This document shows, piece after piece, positions 7,772 to 14,046 of a DNA stretch of 15,263 nucleotides. The notes under the pieces are model-generated. The model worked only from the letters and a program-made list of their open reading frames with translations. It did no database searches and was not told the DNA's origin. The stretch's first letter is position 1. Every line of letters begins with the position of its first letter. The translations under genes were made by a program, and so were the position numbers. The stretch spans positions 1 through 15,263 of the forward strand of contig DAOTVD010000305.1 of assembly GCA_034437075.1 (NCBI GenBank). The letters run 5' to 3'. Source of the DNA: DAOTVD01 sp034437075 (lineage in GTDB: Bacteria; Chloroflexota; Anaerolineae; Aggregatilineales; J027).

Positions 7772-7990
7772 TTACGGATTCACGGGTTCTTGGGGCGGGT
7801 ACTCGATTTCGACTAGCAAATCTTCGATCTGCTGCCAGGTGGCCGGGTCAGTCCATTCGATGATGGTTTGCTTGGTCACTTCGTCGGCCTTCACGTTGAG
7901 GACGCCGTCGATCTCGCCGACTTCGTTTTGGACGGTGTTGACGCAGTGCCCGCAGCTAATCGCGGGGATGAATACGGTTTTTTGCGGCAT
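7772..7990 (-). CDS. copZ: CopZ-like copper chaperone (single heavy-metal-associated domain)
   Basis: This 72-residue protein is one complete HMA ferredoxin-like domain with the metal loop ISCGHC; the Cu(I)-binding cysteines are C13 and C16. The usual MxCxxC methionine is isoleucine here and a histidine lies between the cysteines, a variant found in other CopZ-like proteins. DGVLNVKAD matches the strand after helix 1. The acidic C-terminal end (IEYPPQEPVNP) is short. The ATG follows AAGGAT at normal spacing. It lies 30 bp after csoR and upstream of copA on the same strand, which supports a role in carrying cytoplasmic Cu(I) to CopA or CsoR. Calling it CopZ rests on domain and context. Confidence 0.85.
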   Translation of the reverse strand: MPQKTVFIPAISCGHCVNTVQNEVGEIDGVLNVKADEVTKQTIIEWTDPATWQQIEDLLVEIEYPPQEPVNP

Positions 7991-8020
7991 GGTGGCTTAT
8001 CCTTGTTTCGTTATGCTGTA

Positions 8021-8293
8021 TTATTGGCTGGCCCGAAAGACGTCCATCACTTCATTCAGCACGCGCTCGCGCTCGGTCGCGTCATCATGCTGGATGGCGG
8101 TGGTGACGCAGGTGCGCAAATGGCTATCCAAGATCATCTGGTTGGTTTTTTCTAGGGCAGCTTGCACGGCCTGCACTTGTTTGATCACATCAATACAATA
8201 GCGGTCGTCTTCCAGCATTTTGATAGTGCCTTGCAAGTGCCCGGCGGCACTCTTGAGGCGGTTTAGGGCTTGTTGGCGTGCGGTGTCGTCCAT
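8021..8293 (-). CDS. csoR: CsoR-family copper-sensing repressor
   Basis: CsoR is an all-helical DNA-binding repressor that lets go of its operator when Cu(I) binds. The 90-residue protein has the family layout: LNRLKSAAGHLQGTIKMLEDDRYC in the first helices, then VQAVQAALEKTNQMIL. The Cu(I) ligand set is complete: C33, H58 and C62 (in SHLRTC). This fits copper CsoR and separates it from the nickel (RcnR) and formaldehyde (FrmR) relatives, whose ligand sets differ. The ATG follows AGGAGAG. It is the first gene of csoR-copZ-copA. Immediately upstream lie a promoter and a GC palindrome fit for autoregulation. The run of metal ligands plus context makes the call secure. Confidence 0.94.
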   Translation of the reverse strand: MDDTARQQALNRLKSAAGHLQGTIKMLEDDRYCIDVIKQVQAVQAALEKTNQMILDSHLRTCVTTAIQHDDATERERVLNEVMDVFRASQ

Positions 8294-8315
8294 CGGATGC
8301 TCTCCTGTATCTTGA

Positions 8316-8338
8316 CCCCTCCCCCCTGGGGGGTGGGG
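8316..8338. promoter_or_regulatory. Probable CsoR operator
   Basis: The 23-bp sequence CCCC-T-CCCCCC-T-GGGGGG-T-GGGG is C/G-symmetric about 8327. On the minus strand it reads GCCCC-A-CCCCCC-A-GGGGGG-A-GGGG. This closely resembles the known Mycobacterium tuberculosis CsoR operator core as I remember it (CCCACCCCC-AGT-GGGGTGGG). It lies 22 bp before the csoR ATG and directly downstream of the csoR -10 box, so bound CsoR would block transcription start. Confidence 0.75.
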
Positions 8339-8346
8339 CTAGCTTC

Positions 8347-8375
8347 AGAATAACAGATCGGGTGCCGAGTTGCAA
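8347..8375 (-). promoter_or_regulatory. csoR-copZ-copA promoter
   Basis: On the minus strand TTGCAA (8370-8375) and TATTCT (8347-8352) are exactly 17 bp apart. Each box matches the sigma70 consensus 4 of 6. Transcription would begin near 8340, at the edge of the proposed CsoR operator. Confidence 0.6.
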
Positions 8376-8410
8376 GGGCGGCTTTCAGATGCGCTAGCGG
8401 GAGGGCGCGC

Positions 8411-8416
8411 TATAAT
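8411..8416 (+). promoter_or_regulatory. Perfect -10 box (TATAAT) for sixA
   Basis: TATAAT lies 46 bp before the sixA ATG, preceded by GGGCGCGC. No recognisable -35 box lies at 17 bp. It faces away from the csoR promoter, and the two start regions are about 80 bp apart. Confidence 0.45.
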
Positions 8417-8462
8417 AGTGGCGCGTGTGCTTGAATTAGTTTTTTTGTCAGGAGCAATAAAA

Positions 8463-8927
8463 ATGCGTCTTTATTTTCTGCGGCATGGTATGGCCCAAGA
8501 ACGGCAACTTGGTCTTTCCGATGCGCAACGCGCGCTGGTGCCCGAAGGCATCCACAAAACGCAGCGTTTAGCCGCGCGGCTGGCCGATTATGGCGTGACC
8601 CCCGCCGCCATCTATAGCAGTCCGTTGGTGCGCGCCCATCAGACTGCCGCTATTGTGGCAACGCATCTAGAGATGGACATTCATATGGTGGATAGCCTGG
8701 CGCCGGGCTTCGATAGCCGCGCGCTGCAAGCCTTGGTAGACCAACACGCCGAAGATGATGATATTATGCTGGTGGGCCACGAGCCGGACTTCAGCAGCAC
8801 GATTAGCTATCTCATCGGCGGGGGGAATATCAGCGTCAAAAAAGGGTCGCTAGCGCGCATCGACCTGAACAGTATTCACCCGCTGTATGGCTCGCTGGTG
8901 TGGTTGGTCAGCCCGCGTGTGATCTAA
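8463..8927 (+). CDS. sixA: SixA-like phosphohistidine phosphatase (histidine phosphatase superfamily)
   Basis: This 154-residue protein belongs to the short, cytoplasmic SixA branch of the phosphoglycerate-mutase-like fold. In E. coli, SixA removes phosphate from phosphohistidine proteins such as HPt domains and PTS components. The catalytic LRHG places the nucleophile at H8. SSPLVRAHQTA carries the conserved phosphate-binding arginine, and LVGHEPDFS holds the second histidine, H106. The absence of the long insertions of mutases or phytases and the VGHEPD wording point to SixA. The start at 8463 is fixed by AGGAG 8 nt upstream; earlier in-frame codons overlap the promoter. Its stop codon abuts the stop of the convergent SAF gene with no gap. 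The fold is secure; the natural substrate is unknown. Confidence 0.88.
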   Translation: MRLYFLRHGMAQERQLGLSDAQRALVPEGIHKTQRLAARLADYGVTPAAIYSSPLVRAHQTAAIVATHLEMDIHMVDSLAPGFDSRALQALVDQHAEDDDIMLVGHEPDFSSTISYLIGGGNISVKKGSLARIDLNSIHPLYGSLVWLVSPRVI

Positions 8928-9569
8928 TCATCCCAGCGGGGCGGCTCGCGGACACGCGGCGCTGGGTTCCAGGCGTACCCCGCCGCCGATTTCCAACAGC
9001 CAGACCAGCGTCAGAACCGTATCGGGCGCGGTCGCCAGGGCGATGAACGGTGCATCCGGCGCGGCTTCGACCACTCGCGCGGCTTCCGCCAGCGGCCAGG
9101 GCGTATCGGCCAATGCGCCGCCATAATCCAACAAGCCCGTGATGCGCACACAGTCGCCCGCGAGTAAATTCTCCGGCGCGGGGCGCATATCATCACGCGG
9201 GATGGGCACCGCGCGCCAACCCAGCGGAACCAGCAAGGCCGCATCCGACCCCACCGCCGCCGTGCCCGTCAGGTCATCCGCCAGATTCCCGGCCAGCAGC
9301 GGCGTTCGCGTGGGCAAATCCACGCGCGCGACCCGGCCCTGAATGGCGTCCAAGTCGGTGATGGCCGTTTCGGGGGCGAGCGCCGCGTCCCAGGTTTGGG
9401 CCTGCACGACCGCTCCCGCGCCATACAGCATCTCCGGCACAAAGATCGTGCCGCGCGGGATGGGCTCGCTCACGGTGTAAATGGTCACGGTCGCGGATTG
9501 TGCCCCGGCCAGATGGGCCGTCAACAAGATGAAACATCCTAACATCAGGCAAAACATGATCCGGCGCAT
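8928..9569 (-). CDS. Secreted SAF-domain protein, CpaB/RcpC-like (second of a pair)
   Basis: The 213-residue protein begins with a signal peptide (RR, hydrophobic core 4-20, likely cleavage after AGA at 21-23). A SAF-type region follows, with PIPRG at 36-40, PEML at 45-48, and GRVARVDLP...PLLAGNL. An RcpC-like segment with GWRAVPIP and GDCVRITGLL comes next. These pieces are typical of CpaB, the periplasmic assembly protein of Flp/Tad pili. It lies 3 bp after its paralogue on the same strand, and its GGAG ribosome site is inside the end of that gene, so translation is probably coupled. No other pilus genes (CpaA, CpaC, TadA-G, Flp) are in the window. The function may therefore be something other than pilus assembly. 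The 3' end abuts sixA. Confidence 0.6.
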   Translation of the reverse strand: MRRIMFCLMLGCFILLTAHLAGAQSATVTIYTVSEPIPRGTIFVPEMLYGAGAVVQAQTWDAALAPETAITDLDAIQGRVARVDLPTRTPLLAGNLADDLTGTAAVGSDAALLVPLGWRAVPIPRDDMRPAPENLLAGDCVRITGLLDYGGALADTPWPLAEAARVVEAAPDAPFIALATAPDTVLTLVWLLEIGGGVRLEPSAACPRAAPLG

Positions 9570-9572
9570 AAG

Positions 9573-10325
9573 TCAGTCTCCTAACACGCCGAGGTCGGCG
9601 CCACTGGGCACGGGCAAGCGATCATCCGGGCGCGTGGTCAGGTAGGCCCAATTGACGCTCTCGCGGGTATACGCATCCTCTGCCGGGGGGGATGCCCCAT
9701 GCAGGGCCAGTGTCGCGGGCGCGCCGGTGGTTAGATACGCGCTGAGGATGTCGCGCGCGGCGGGCGTCACCGAAAACGTGATGACCTCCGGCAGCACTTG
9801 CGCGATGCGCACATGTTGCAGCAAAACGCGCGTTTCGTCCTGTTGGGCATTGCCCGTGTCGCTGGTGGCCAGCACATCCACGCGATCCCCCGAGGCCAGC
9901 CCGGCGGGCGCTCGTAAGGCCGGGCCGCGTTCATACACGTACTCGACGTATTCACCGTAGGCTTGCACCGTCCGCGCGCCGGGGGGCGCGATGGGTGGCG
10001 GGGGCACGGCGGATGTCGTGTTGGGGTGCGGAAACAGAAAATGGCCCGCGATAGGCTGCTCACGCGGAATATCTGTGCGCGTGACCCACCCCGCCAGGCT
10101 ATCGAAGTCTTGCAAGCTGCCCGCCGGGACGGCCTCGGCGGGGTAGAGGGCCAGCGTGAAGGCCGCCTCCGGCCCGCTGAGCATCTCGGGCGAAATGTAC
10201 AGCCCGCGCGGCAGATCACGCGCGGCCACCACCACGGGCGCGACCGCTTGCGCGGTGCTATCTCGCGCCGGGGCGCCAAACCCGACGATCAACGCCAGTA
10301 GAATGAGCACAAAAACCAGTTTCAT
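9573..10325 (-). CDS. Secreted SAF-domain protein, CpaB/RcpC-like (first of a pair)
   Basis: This 250-residue protein has an N-terminal signal peptide (hydrophobic 3-17, possible cleavage after AQA at 25-27). A SAF region carries ARDLPRG at 35-41, PEML at 46-49 and GWVTRTDIP...PIAGHFL at 79-97, the pattern of CpaB-family Flp-pilus proteins. A proline-rich linker at about 107-116 joins it to an RcpC-like domain with GDRVDVLA, LLQHVRIAQVLP and a following segment ending in TLALHG. The motif positions match those of the next gene almost residue for residue, so the two are paralogues. An inverted-repeat element is inserted with its inner end 33 bp upstream of the ATG, which may have separated the gene from its former promoter. 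Family assignment is fair; the role is not established. Confidence 0.65.
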   Translation of the reverse strand: MKLVFVLILLALIVGFGAPARDSTAQAVAPVVVAARDLPRGLYISPEMLSGPEAAFTLALYPAEAVPAGSLQDFDSLAGWVTRTDIPREQPIAGHFLFPHPNTTSAVPPPPIAPPGARTVQAYGEYVEYVYERGPALRAPAGLASGDRVDVLATSDTGNAQQDETRVLLQHVRIAQVLPEVITFSVTPAARDILSAYLTTGAPATLALHGASPPAEDAYTRESVNWAYLTTRPDDRLPVPSGADLGVLGD

Positions 10326-10358
10326 AAACGCTTTTTCTCTTTCGATCAGCCATGCTGC

Positions 10359-10522
10359 TTAGGCTTTTCCAGAAAATAATGACCCCTCCCCAGCCCCTCC
10401 CCGAATTCAGGGAGGGGCTATTCTCCCCCCGAATTCGGGGAGGGGCTAGAGGGGGGTAAAATCAAGACGGTATCCTTTTCGACAAAAGCAAGCGGCATAG
10501 TTAAATACTTGGAAAAGCCTTA
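10359..10522. mobile_element. MITE-like inverted-repeat element, copy 2 (164 bp)
   Basis: This copy has the same TTA-GGCTTTTCCA left end and TGGAAAAGCC-TTA right end as the copy at 1687-1984, and an identical 66-bp right arm (10457-10522). It has only one left-arm/core unit. Compared with copy 1 it lacks about 17 bp (the ATGCGCACGAGTAAGTT stretch) between the two GAATTC-centred hairpins. The hairpin core spans 10394-10445. It lies between divergent genes, 33 bp from the SAF gene start and 71 bp from the start of the 99-residue protein gene, so it occupies their control region. Confidence 0.75.
10479..10507 (+). promoter_or_regulatory. Possible outward-facing promoter in the element's right arm
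   Basis: TCGACA (10479-10484, 5 of 6 to the -35 consensus) is followed by TTAAAT at 16 bp or TAAATA at 17 bp. It points toward the gene at 10594. The same sequence is present in copy 1 (pointing into the 3' end of thyX). The -10 match is weak. Confidence 0.3.
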
Positions 10523-10527
10523 ATCGT

Positions 10528-10559
10528 TTGATGATACGCGGCGCGGCATCTGGTAAAAT
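10528..10559 (+). promoter_or_regulatory. Weak promoter-like sequence before the 99-residue protein gene
   Basis: TTGATG (10528-10533) and TAAAAT (10554-10559) are 20 bp apart, longer than usual. TAAAAT matches -10 at 5 of 6 and is 34 bp before the ATG. Either this or the element-borne promoter could drive the gene. Confidence 0.3.
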
Positions 10560-10593
10560 GCAAGCATTCGTAACCCCCGAAGGAGTTCGCTGC

Positions 10594-10893
10594 ATGCCCA
10601 AAGACATCGACTACGACGAACTAGAAGCCATCTTAAACCAATATTTCAGCGACCAGCAACGCGAATGGATCGCGCGGCTTATGCATGACCACATCAGCGG
10701 CCTGGTCACGAACCTGGCCATGCAGATCGAAATCGTCAAAAAGATGATCGAGCGCGAGATGGACATGGACGCTATCGCAGAAGAAGTCGCCGCGCTAAAA
10801 GAGAATATCAGCACCACGTCGGCGCATATCGTCCAAATCGAAAAATCCATCAAACCCCGCCGCCCTGCCGACCCCGACGACCCCGACGCCTAA
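10594..10893 (+). CDS. Small protein resembling a stand-alone histidine-kinase dimerisation (DHp, HisKA_3-like) domain
   Basis: I do not recognise this 99-residue protein as a named family. The ATG at 10594 has AAGGAG 8 nt upstream. Residues 21-52 read QREWIARLMHDHISGL followed by an amphipathic helix. This resembles the first helix of HisKA_3 kinases (RxRIARELHDxVG), with H31 in the place of the phosphorylated histidine and D32 next to it. A second helical stretch (about 58-87) would complete the two-helix hairpin. The end is charged and proline-rich (PADPDDPDA). There is no ATP-binding domain (no N, G1 or G2 boxes) in this or any nearby frame. It could be a Spo0B-like or HPt-like phosphotransfer protein, a dimerisation partner, or only a look-alike coiled coil. 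It has no obvious operon partner; the M32 genes begin 87 bp downstream. Confidence 0.7.
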   Translation: MPKDIDYDELEAILNQYFSDQQREWIARLMHDHISGLVTNLAMQIEIVKKMIEREMDMDAIAEEVAALKENISTTSAHIVQIEKSIKPRRPADPDDPDA

Positions 10894-10916
10894 CGCATCC
10901 TTATAACCAAGCAACC

Positions 10917-10946
10917 TTGCACGCTGCATACAACTTAGGGTATGGT
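10917..10946 (+). promoter_or_regulatory. Candidate promoter for the M32 carboxypeptidase pair
   Basis: TTGCAC (10917-10922) and TATGGT (10941-10946) are 18 bp apart, each 4 of 6 to consensus. Transcription would begin near 10953, downstream of the possible ATG at 10942, which supports 10981 as the real start. Confidence 0.35.
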
Positions 10947-10980
10947 GGGCAGGTTATTGACTGGTGAAAGACCACACTTC

Positions 10981-12483
10981 ATGAGCTTAGAACACTTCAA
11001 AACCTATATCAAAGACATTCATAACCTGGGTAACGCGCTGGCCGTGTTGGAATGGGATCAAAAGACCTACATGCCCTCCGGCGGTGCCGAAGCCCGCGCC
11101 GAACAAATCGCGGCCCTGAGCAAAGTCATACATCAGATGACCACCGCCGACGAAATGGGCCGCTTGCTAGAAGCCGCCGAAGCCGAGGCCGCCGCTTTGC
11201 CCTACGAACACGACGACGCCGCGCTGGTGCGGGTACTGCGCCGTGAGTACGACCAACAAACCCGCATCCCCACTGACTTGGTCGTCGAATTCCGGCGCGC
11301 GACCTCCTTGGCCAACGCCGCCTGGGAGCAAGCCCGCGCGGCGGATGACTTCGCGAGCTTTTTCCCACACCTGGAAAAAATCTTCGAGCTCACCGGGCAA
11401 CAAGCCGAACATCTCGGCTATGACGAGCATATTTACGACGCACTGCTTGACCAGTACGAGCCTGGCATGACCACCGCCGATGTGCGCCGCGTCTTCGACG
11501 CCTTGCGCGCCCAACTCGTGCCCCTGGTACAGCAGATTAGCGCGCAGCACGACCCCACCCGCGCGGACATCTTGCGCCGGGACTACGCGCCCCAGCAGCA
11601 AGCCGTCTTTGGCCAGATGGTCATCCAAAAGCTGGGCTACGACTTCACGCGCGGGCGGCAGGATGAAACCGCCCATCCGTTTTGCATCCCGTTTTCGCAA
11701 AATGATGTGCGCATTACCACGCGCTACGCGCCGAATTGGTTGCCCGCTGCCTTGTTCGGTTCCATTCACGAGACTGGCCACGCACTGTATGAACTCGGCG
11801 GCGCGCCGGGCCTAGAAGGAACACCCCTGGCCAGTGGCGCATCCCTGGCCTTGCACGAGAGCCAATCCCGCTTATGGGAAAATGTCGTGGGCCGTAGCCG
11901 GGGCTTTTGGGAACATTTTTACCCCGCCCTACAAGCTCATTTTCCGGCTGCGTTGGGTGATGTCGATCTGGCGGCGTTCTACCGCGCGGTGAATACGGTC
12001 GAGCCGTCGCTCATCCGCGTGGAGGCCGACGAAGTGACCTATAGCCTGCATGTGATGTTGCGCTTCGACATCGAAACCGCTGTGTATGACGGCAAGCTGG
12101 CCGTCAAAGACATCCCCGCCGCCTGGAATGCCAAAATGGAAGACTACCTGGGCATCACGCCGCCGGATGACAAAGACGGTTGCTTGCAAGATATTCACTG
12201 GTCGATAGGCATCATGGGCTATTTCCCCACTTACGCGCTGGGGAATCTGCTGGCGGTGCAGTTCTACGAGCGCGCCTTGCAAGACCACCCGAGCATCCCC
12301 GAGCAGATCGCGCGCGGCGAGTTCGGCACACTGCACACCTGGCTGCGCGAGCATATTTACGCGCATGGGGCCAAGTTCAAACCGGGCGAGATGATCGAAC
12401 GCATCACGGGGGGGAGCATCCAAACCGAACCCTTTATGGCCTACCTGACCGACAAATACAGTACACTGTACGACTTGAACTAG
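10981..12483 (+). CDS. M32-family metallocarboxypeptidase (carboxypeptidase Taq), copy 1
   Basis: This 500-residue cytoplasmic enzyme removes single amino acids from peptide C termini using a zinc or cobalt ion. The metal site is complete: H263-E264-T-G-H267 (HEXXH), and the third ligand E293 in HESQSRLWEN, 26 residues after the second histidine as in Pyrococcus M32. Other M32 signatures are present: EWDQKTYMP with GGAEARAEQ near the N terminus, IRVEADEVTYSLHVMLRF, and DIHWSIGIMGYFPTYALGN. I prefer 10981 over the ATG at 10942. It aligns with the MSL start of the next gene, and 10942 falls in the likely promoter. The ribosome site (GGTGAAAG) is weak. The downstream gene is a paralogue 23 bp away, so they form an operon. 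Nothing is truncated. Confidence 0.93.
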   Translation: MSLEHFKTYIKDIHNLGNALAVLEWDQKTYMPSGGAEARAEQIAALSKVIHQMTTADEMGRLLEAAEAEAAALPYEHDDAALVRVLRREYDQQTRIPTDLVVEFRRATSLANAAWEQARAADDFASFFPHLEKIFELTGQQAEHLGYDEHIYDALLDQYEPGMTTADVRRVFDALRAQLVPLVQQISAQHDPTRADILRRDYAPQQQAVFGQMVIQKLGYDFTRGRQDETAHPFCIPFSQNDVRITTRYAPNWLPAALFGSIHETGHALYELGGAPGLEGTPLASGASLALHESQSRLWENVVGRSRGFWEHFYPALQAHFPAALGDVDLAAFYRAVNTVEPSLIRVEADEVTYSLHVMLRFDIETAVYDGKLAVKDIPAAWNAKMEDYLGITPPDDKDGCLQDIHWSIGIMGYFPTYALGNLLAVQFYERALQDHPSIPEQIARGEFGTLHTWLREHIYAHGAKFKPGEMIERITGGSIQTEPFMAYLTDKYSTLYDLN

Positions 12484-12506
12484 AATCGCGATAAACGGAG
12501 CATAAT

Positions 12507-14000
12507 ATGTCTTTGGACGCACTGAAAACCCGCCTGCATCATTTGCATAATATGGTGCGCGTACGCCTGCTCATGGGCTGGGATCAACGCACGCAGATGC
12601 CCCCCGGCGGGGCCGAAGCGCGGGCCCAACAACTCGGTACCATGGCGATGATGATGCACCTCTGGCTGACCGACGACGAAACCGGGCGCCTGCTAGAAGC
12701 CGCCGAAGCCGAAGTCGGGGGCGAAGCGCCCGATAGCGATGATGCCGCCCTGGTACGCCGCGCGCGGCGCGAGTACGACAAAGCGCTGAAAATCCCCGCC
12801 GAGTTGCAAGCCGAGTTCACCCGCACGACCGCCCGCGCCGAACAAACCTGGATCAAAGCCCGCGCCGCCAGCGATTTTAGTATCTTTCAGCCCGCCCTAG
12901 AGCGCATCTTTGACCTGGCCCGCCAACGCGCCGAGCATTGGGGCTACGACGAGCACCTCTACGACGCGCTGCTCGATCAGTTCGAGCCCGGCATGAAGAC
13001 ATCCGAAGTGCGCGCCATTTTTGATCCGCTACGCGCGCAACTTGTGCCCATCGTAGATGCTATTCGTGGGCAAAGCGTAGATGCTGCTGTTTTGGCACAA
13101 GATTTTCCCTTTGAGGGGCAAATCGCGTTTAGCAAGCGCATCGCGGAGCAATTCGGCTTTGACTTCACACGCGGGCGGCACGACACCACGACCCATCCTT
13201 TTTGCACCATGTTCTCGCGGGATGACGTGCGCCTGACCACGCGCCACGCGCCGGACGACCTGGCCAGTACGCTGTTCGGGATGCTGCACGAAGCTGGGCA
13301 TGCGCTGTATAACCAGGGCATCGCGCCCCAGCATGACGATAACATCCTGGGCTATGGCGCTTCGCTGGGCGTCCACGAGAGCCAATCGCGCTTATGGGAG
13401 AATGTCGTCGGGCGGAGCCGCGCGTTTTGGTCGTACTTTTACCCTCAGCTACAAAGCATGTTCCCCGGCTATTTTGATGGCGTGTCGCAAGATACCTTCT
13501 ATCGGGCTATCAACAAAGCCGAGCCGTCGTTCATCCGCGTGCGCGCCGATGAGATCACCTATCCTTTGCATATTATGCTGCGTTTCGATCTGGAATTGGC
13601 CGTGTTTGATGGCGAGGTCGCGGTGCGCGATCTGCCCGACGCTTGGAATGCCAAAATGGAAGACTACCTGGGCATCATCCCGCCGAATGATAGCCAGGGC
13701 GTGTTGCAAGACATCCACTGGGCGGGCGGCACGATGGGGTATTTCCCGACTTATGCGCTGGGCAATCTGCTTTCGGTGCAGTTATACGACCTGGCCGTAG
13801 AGGCCCACCCCAACATCCCTGAAGACATCGCGCGCGGCGAATTTGGCGACCTGCTGGGCTGGATGCGCAAGCACATTCATAGCCAAGGGCGGAAGTATCT
13901 GCCCGGCGAACTCGTGCAGCGCGTGACCGGGGTCGGTTTTCAGACCGAGCCGTATCTGGATTATATCCGCGATAAATACAGCGATATTTACGACATCTAG
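12507..14000 (+). CDS. M32-family metallocarboxypeptidase (carboxypeptidase Taq), copy 2
   Basis: This 497-residue protein aligns with the preceding gene along its whole length. The metal-binding residues are kept: H261-E262-A-G-H265, and E291 in HESQSRLWEN, again 26 residues apart. It also carries GWDQRTQMP, IRADEITY-type sequence (IRVRADEITY), and DIHWAGGTMGYFPTYALGN. The two proteins differ most in the segment before the metal site and in the loop after HEXXH (IAPQHDDNILG here, APGLEGTPLAS in copy 1), which may alter substrate choice. The ATG has ACGGAG 6 nt upstream. Both copies look active, so they are a tandem duplication kept under selection rather than a gene and a relic. The TAG stop coincides with the start of a decayed repeat. 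Confidence 0.93.
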   Translation: MSLDALKTRLHHLHNMVRVRLLMGWDQRTQMPPGGAEARAQQLGTMAMMMHLWLTDDETGRLLEAAEAEVGGEAPDSDDAALVRRARREYDKALKIPAELQAEFTRTTARAEQTWIKARAASDFSIFQPALERIFDLARQRAEHWGYDEHLYDALLDQFEPGMKTSEVRAIFDPLRAQLVPIVDAIRGQSVDAAVLAQDFPFEGQIAFSKRIAEQFGFDFTRGRHDTTTHPFCTMFSRDDVRLTTRHAPDDLASTLFGMLHEAGHALYNQGIAPQHDDNILGYGASLGVHESQSRLWENVVGRSRAFWSYFYPQLQSMFPGYFDGVSQDTFYRAINKAEPSFIRVRADEITYPLHIMLRFDLELAVFDGEVAVRDLPDAWNAKMEDYLGIIPPNDSQGVLQDIHWAGGTMGYFPTYALGNLLSVQLYDLAVEAHPNIPEDIARGEFGDLLGWMRKHIHSQGRKYLPGELVQRVTGVGFQTEPYLDYIRDKYSDIYDI

Positions 14001-14040
14001 GTTTGTGCAGAAAAAATGACCGCGCATCGAATTCGCGGGG
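13998..14040. repeat. Decayed left end of the MITE-like element
   Basis: TAGG-TTTGTGCAGAAAA-AATGACC can be aligned with the left end of copy 2 (TAGGCTTTTCCAGAAAATAATGACC) with three or four mismatches and one gap. A GAATTC-centred imperfect palindrome follows (CGCGCATC-GAATTC-GCGGGGAG) with the remaining features lost. It fills most of the 46-bp gap between converging genes and may act as a weak terminator. No right arm remains. Confidence 0.45.
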
Positions 14041-14046
14041 AGTGCG

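Noticed and set aside
10942..10980. Longer N terminus of the first M32 protein from the ATG at 10942
   Set aside because: The ATG falls within the proposed -10 box, and the extra 13 residues have no match in the paralogue next door, which begins with the same MSL as the start at 10981.
11167..11781. 204-residue minus-strand frame inside the first M32 gene
   Set aside because: It lies opposite the strongly conserved metalloprotease coding sequence, with no independent signals.
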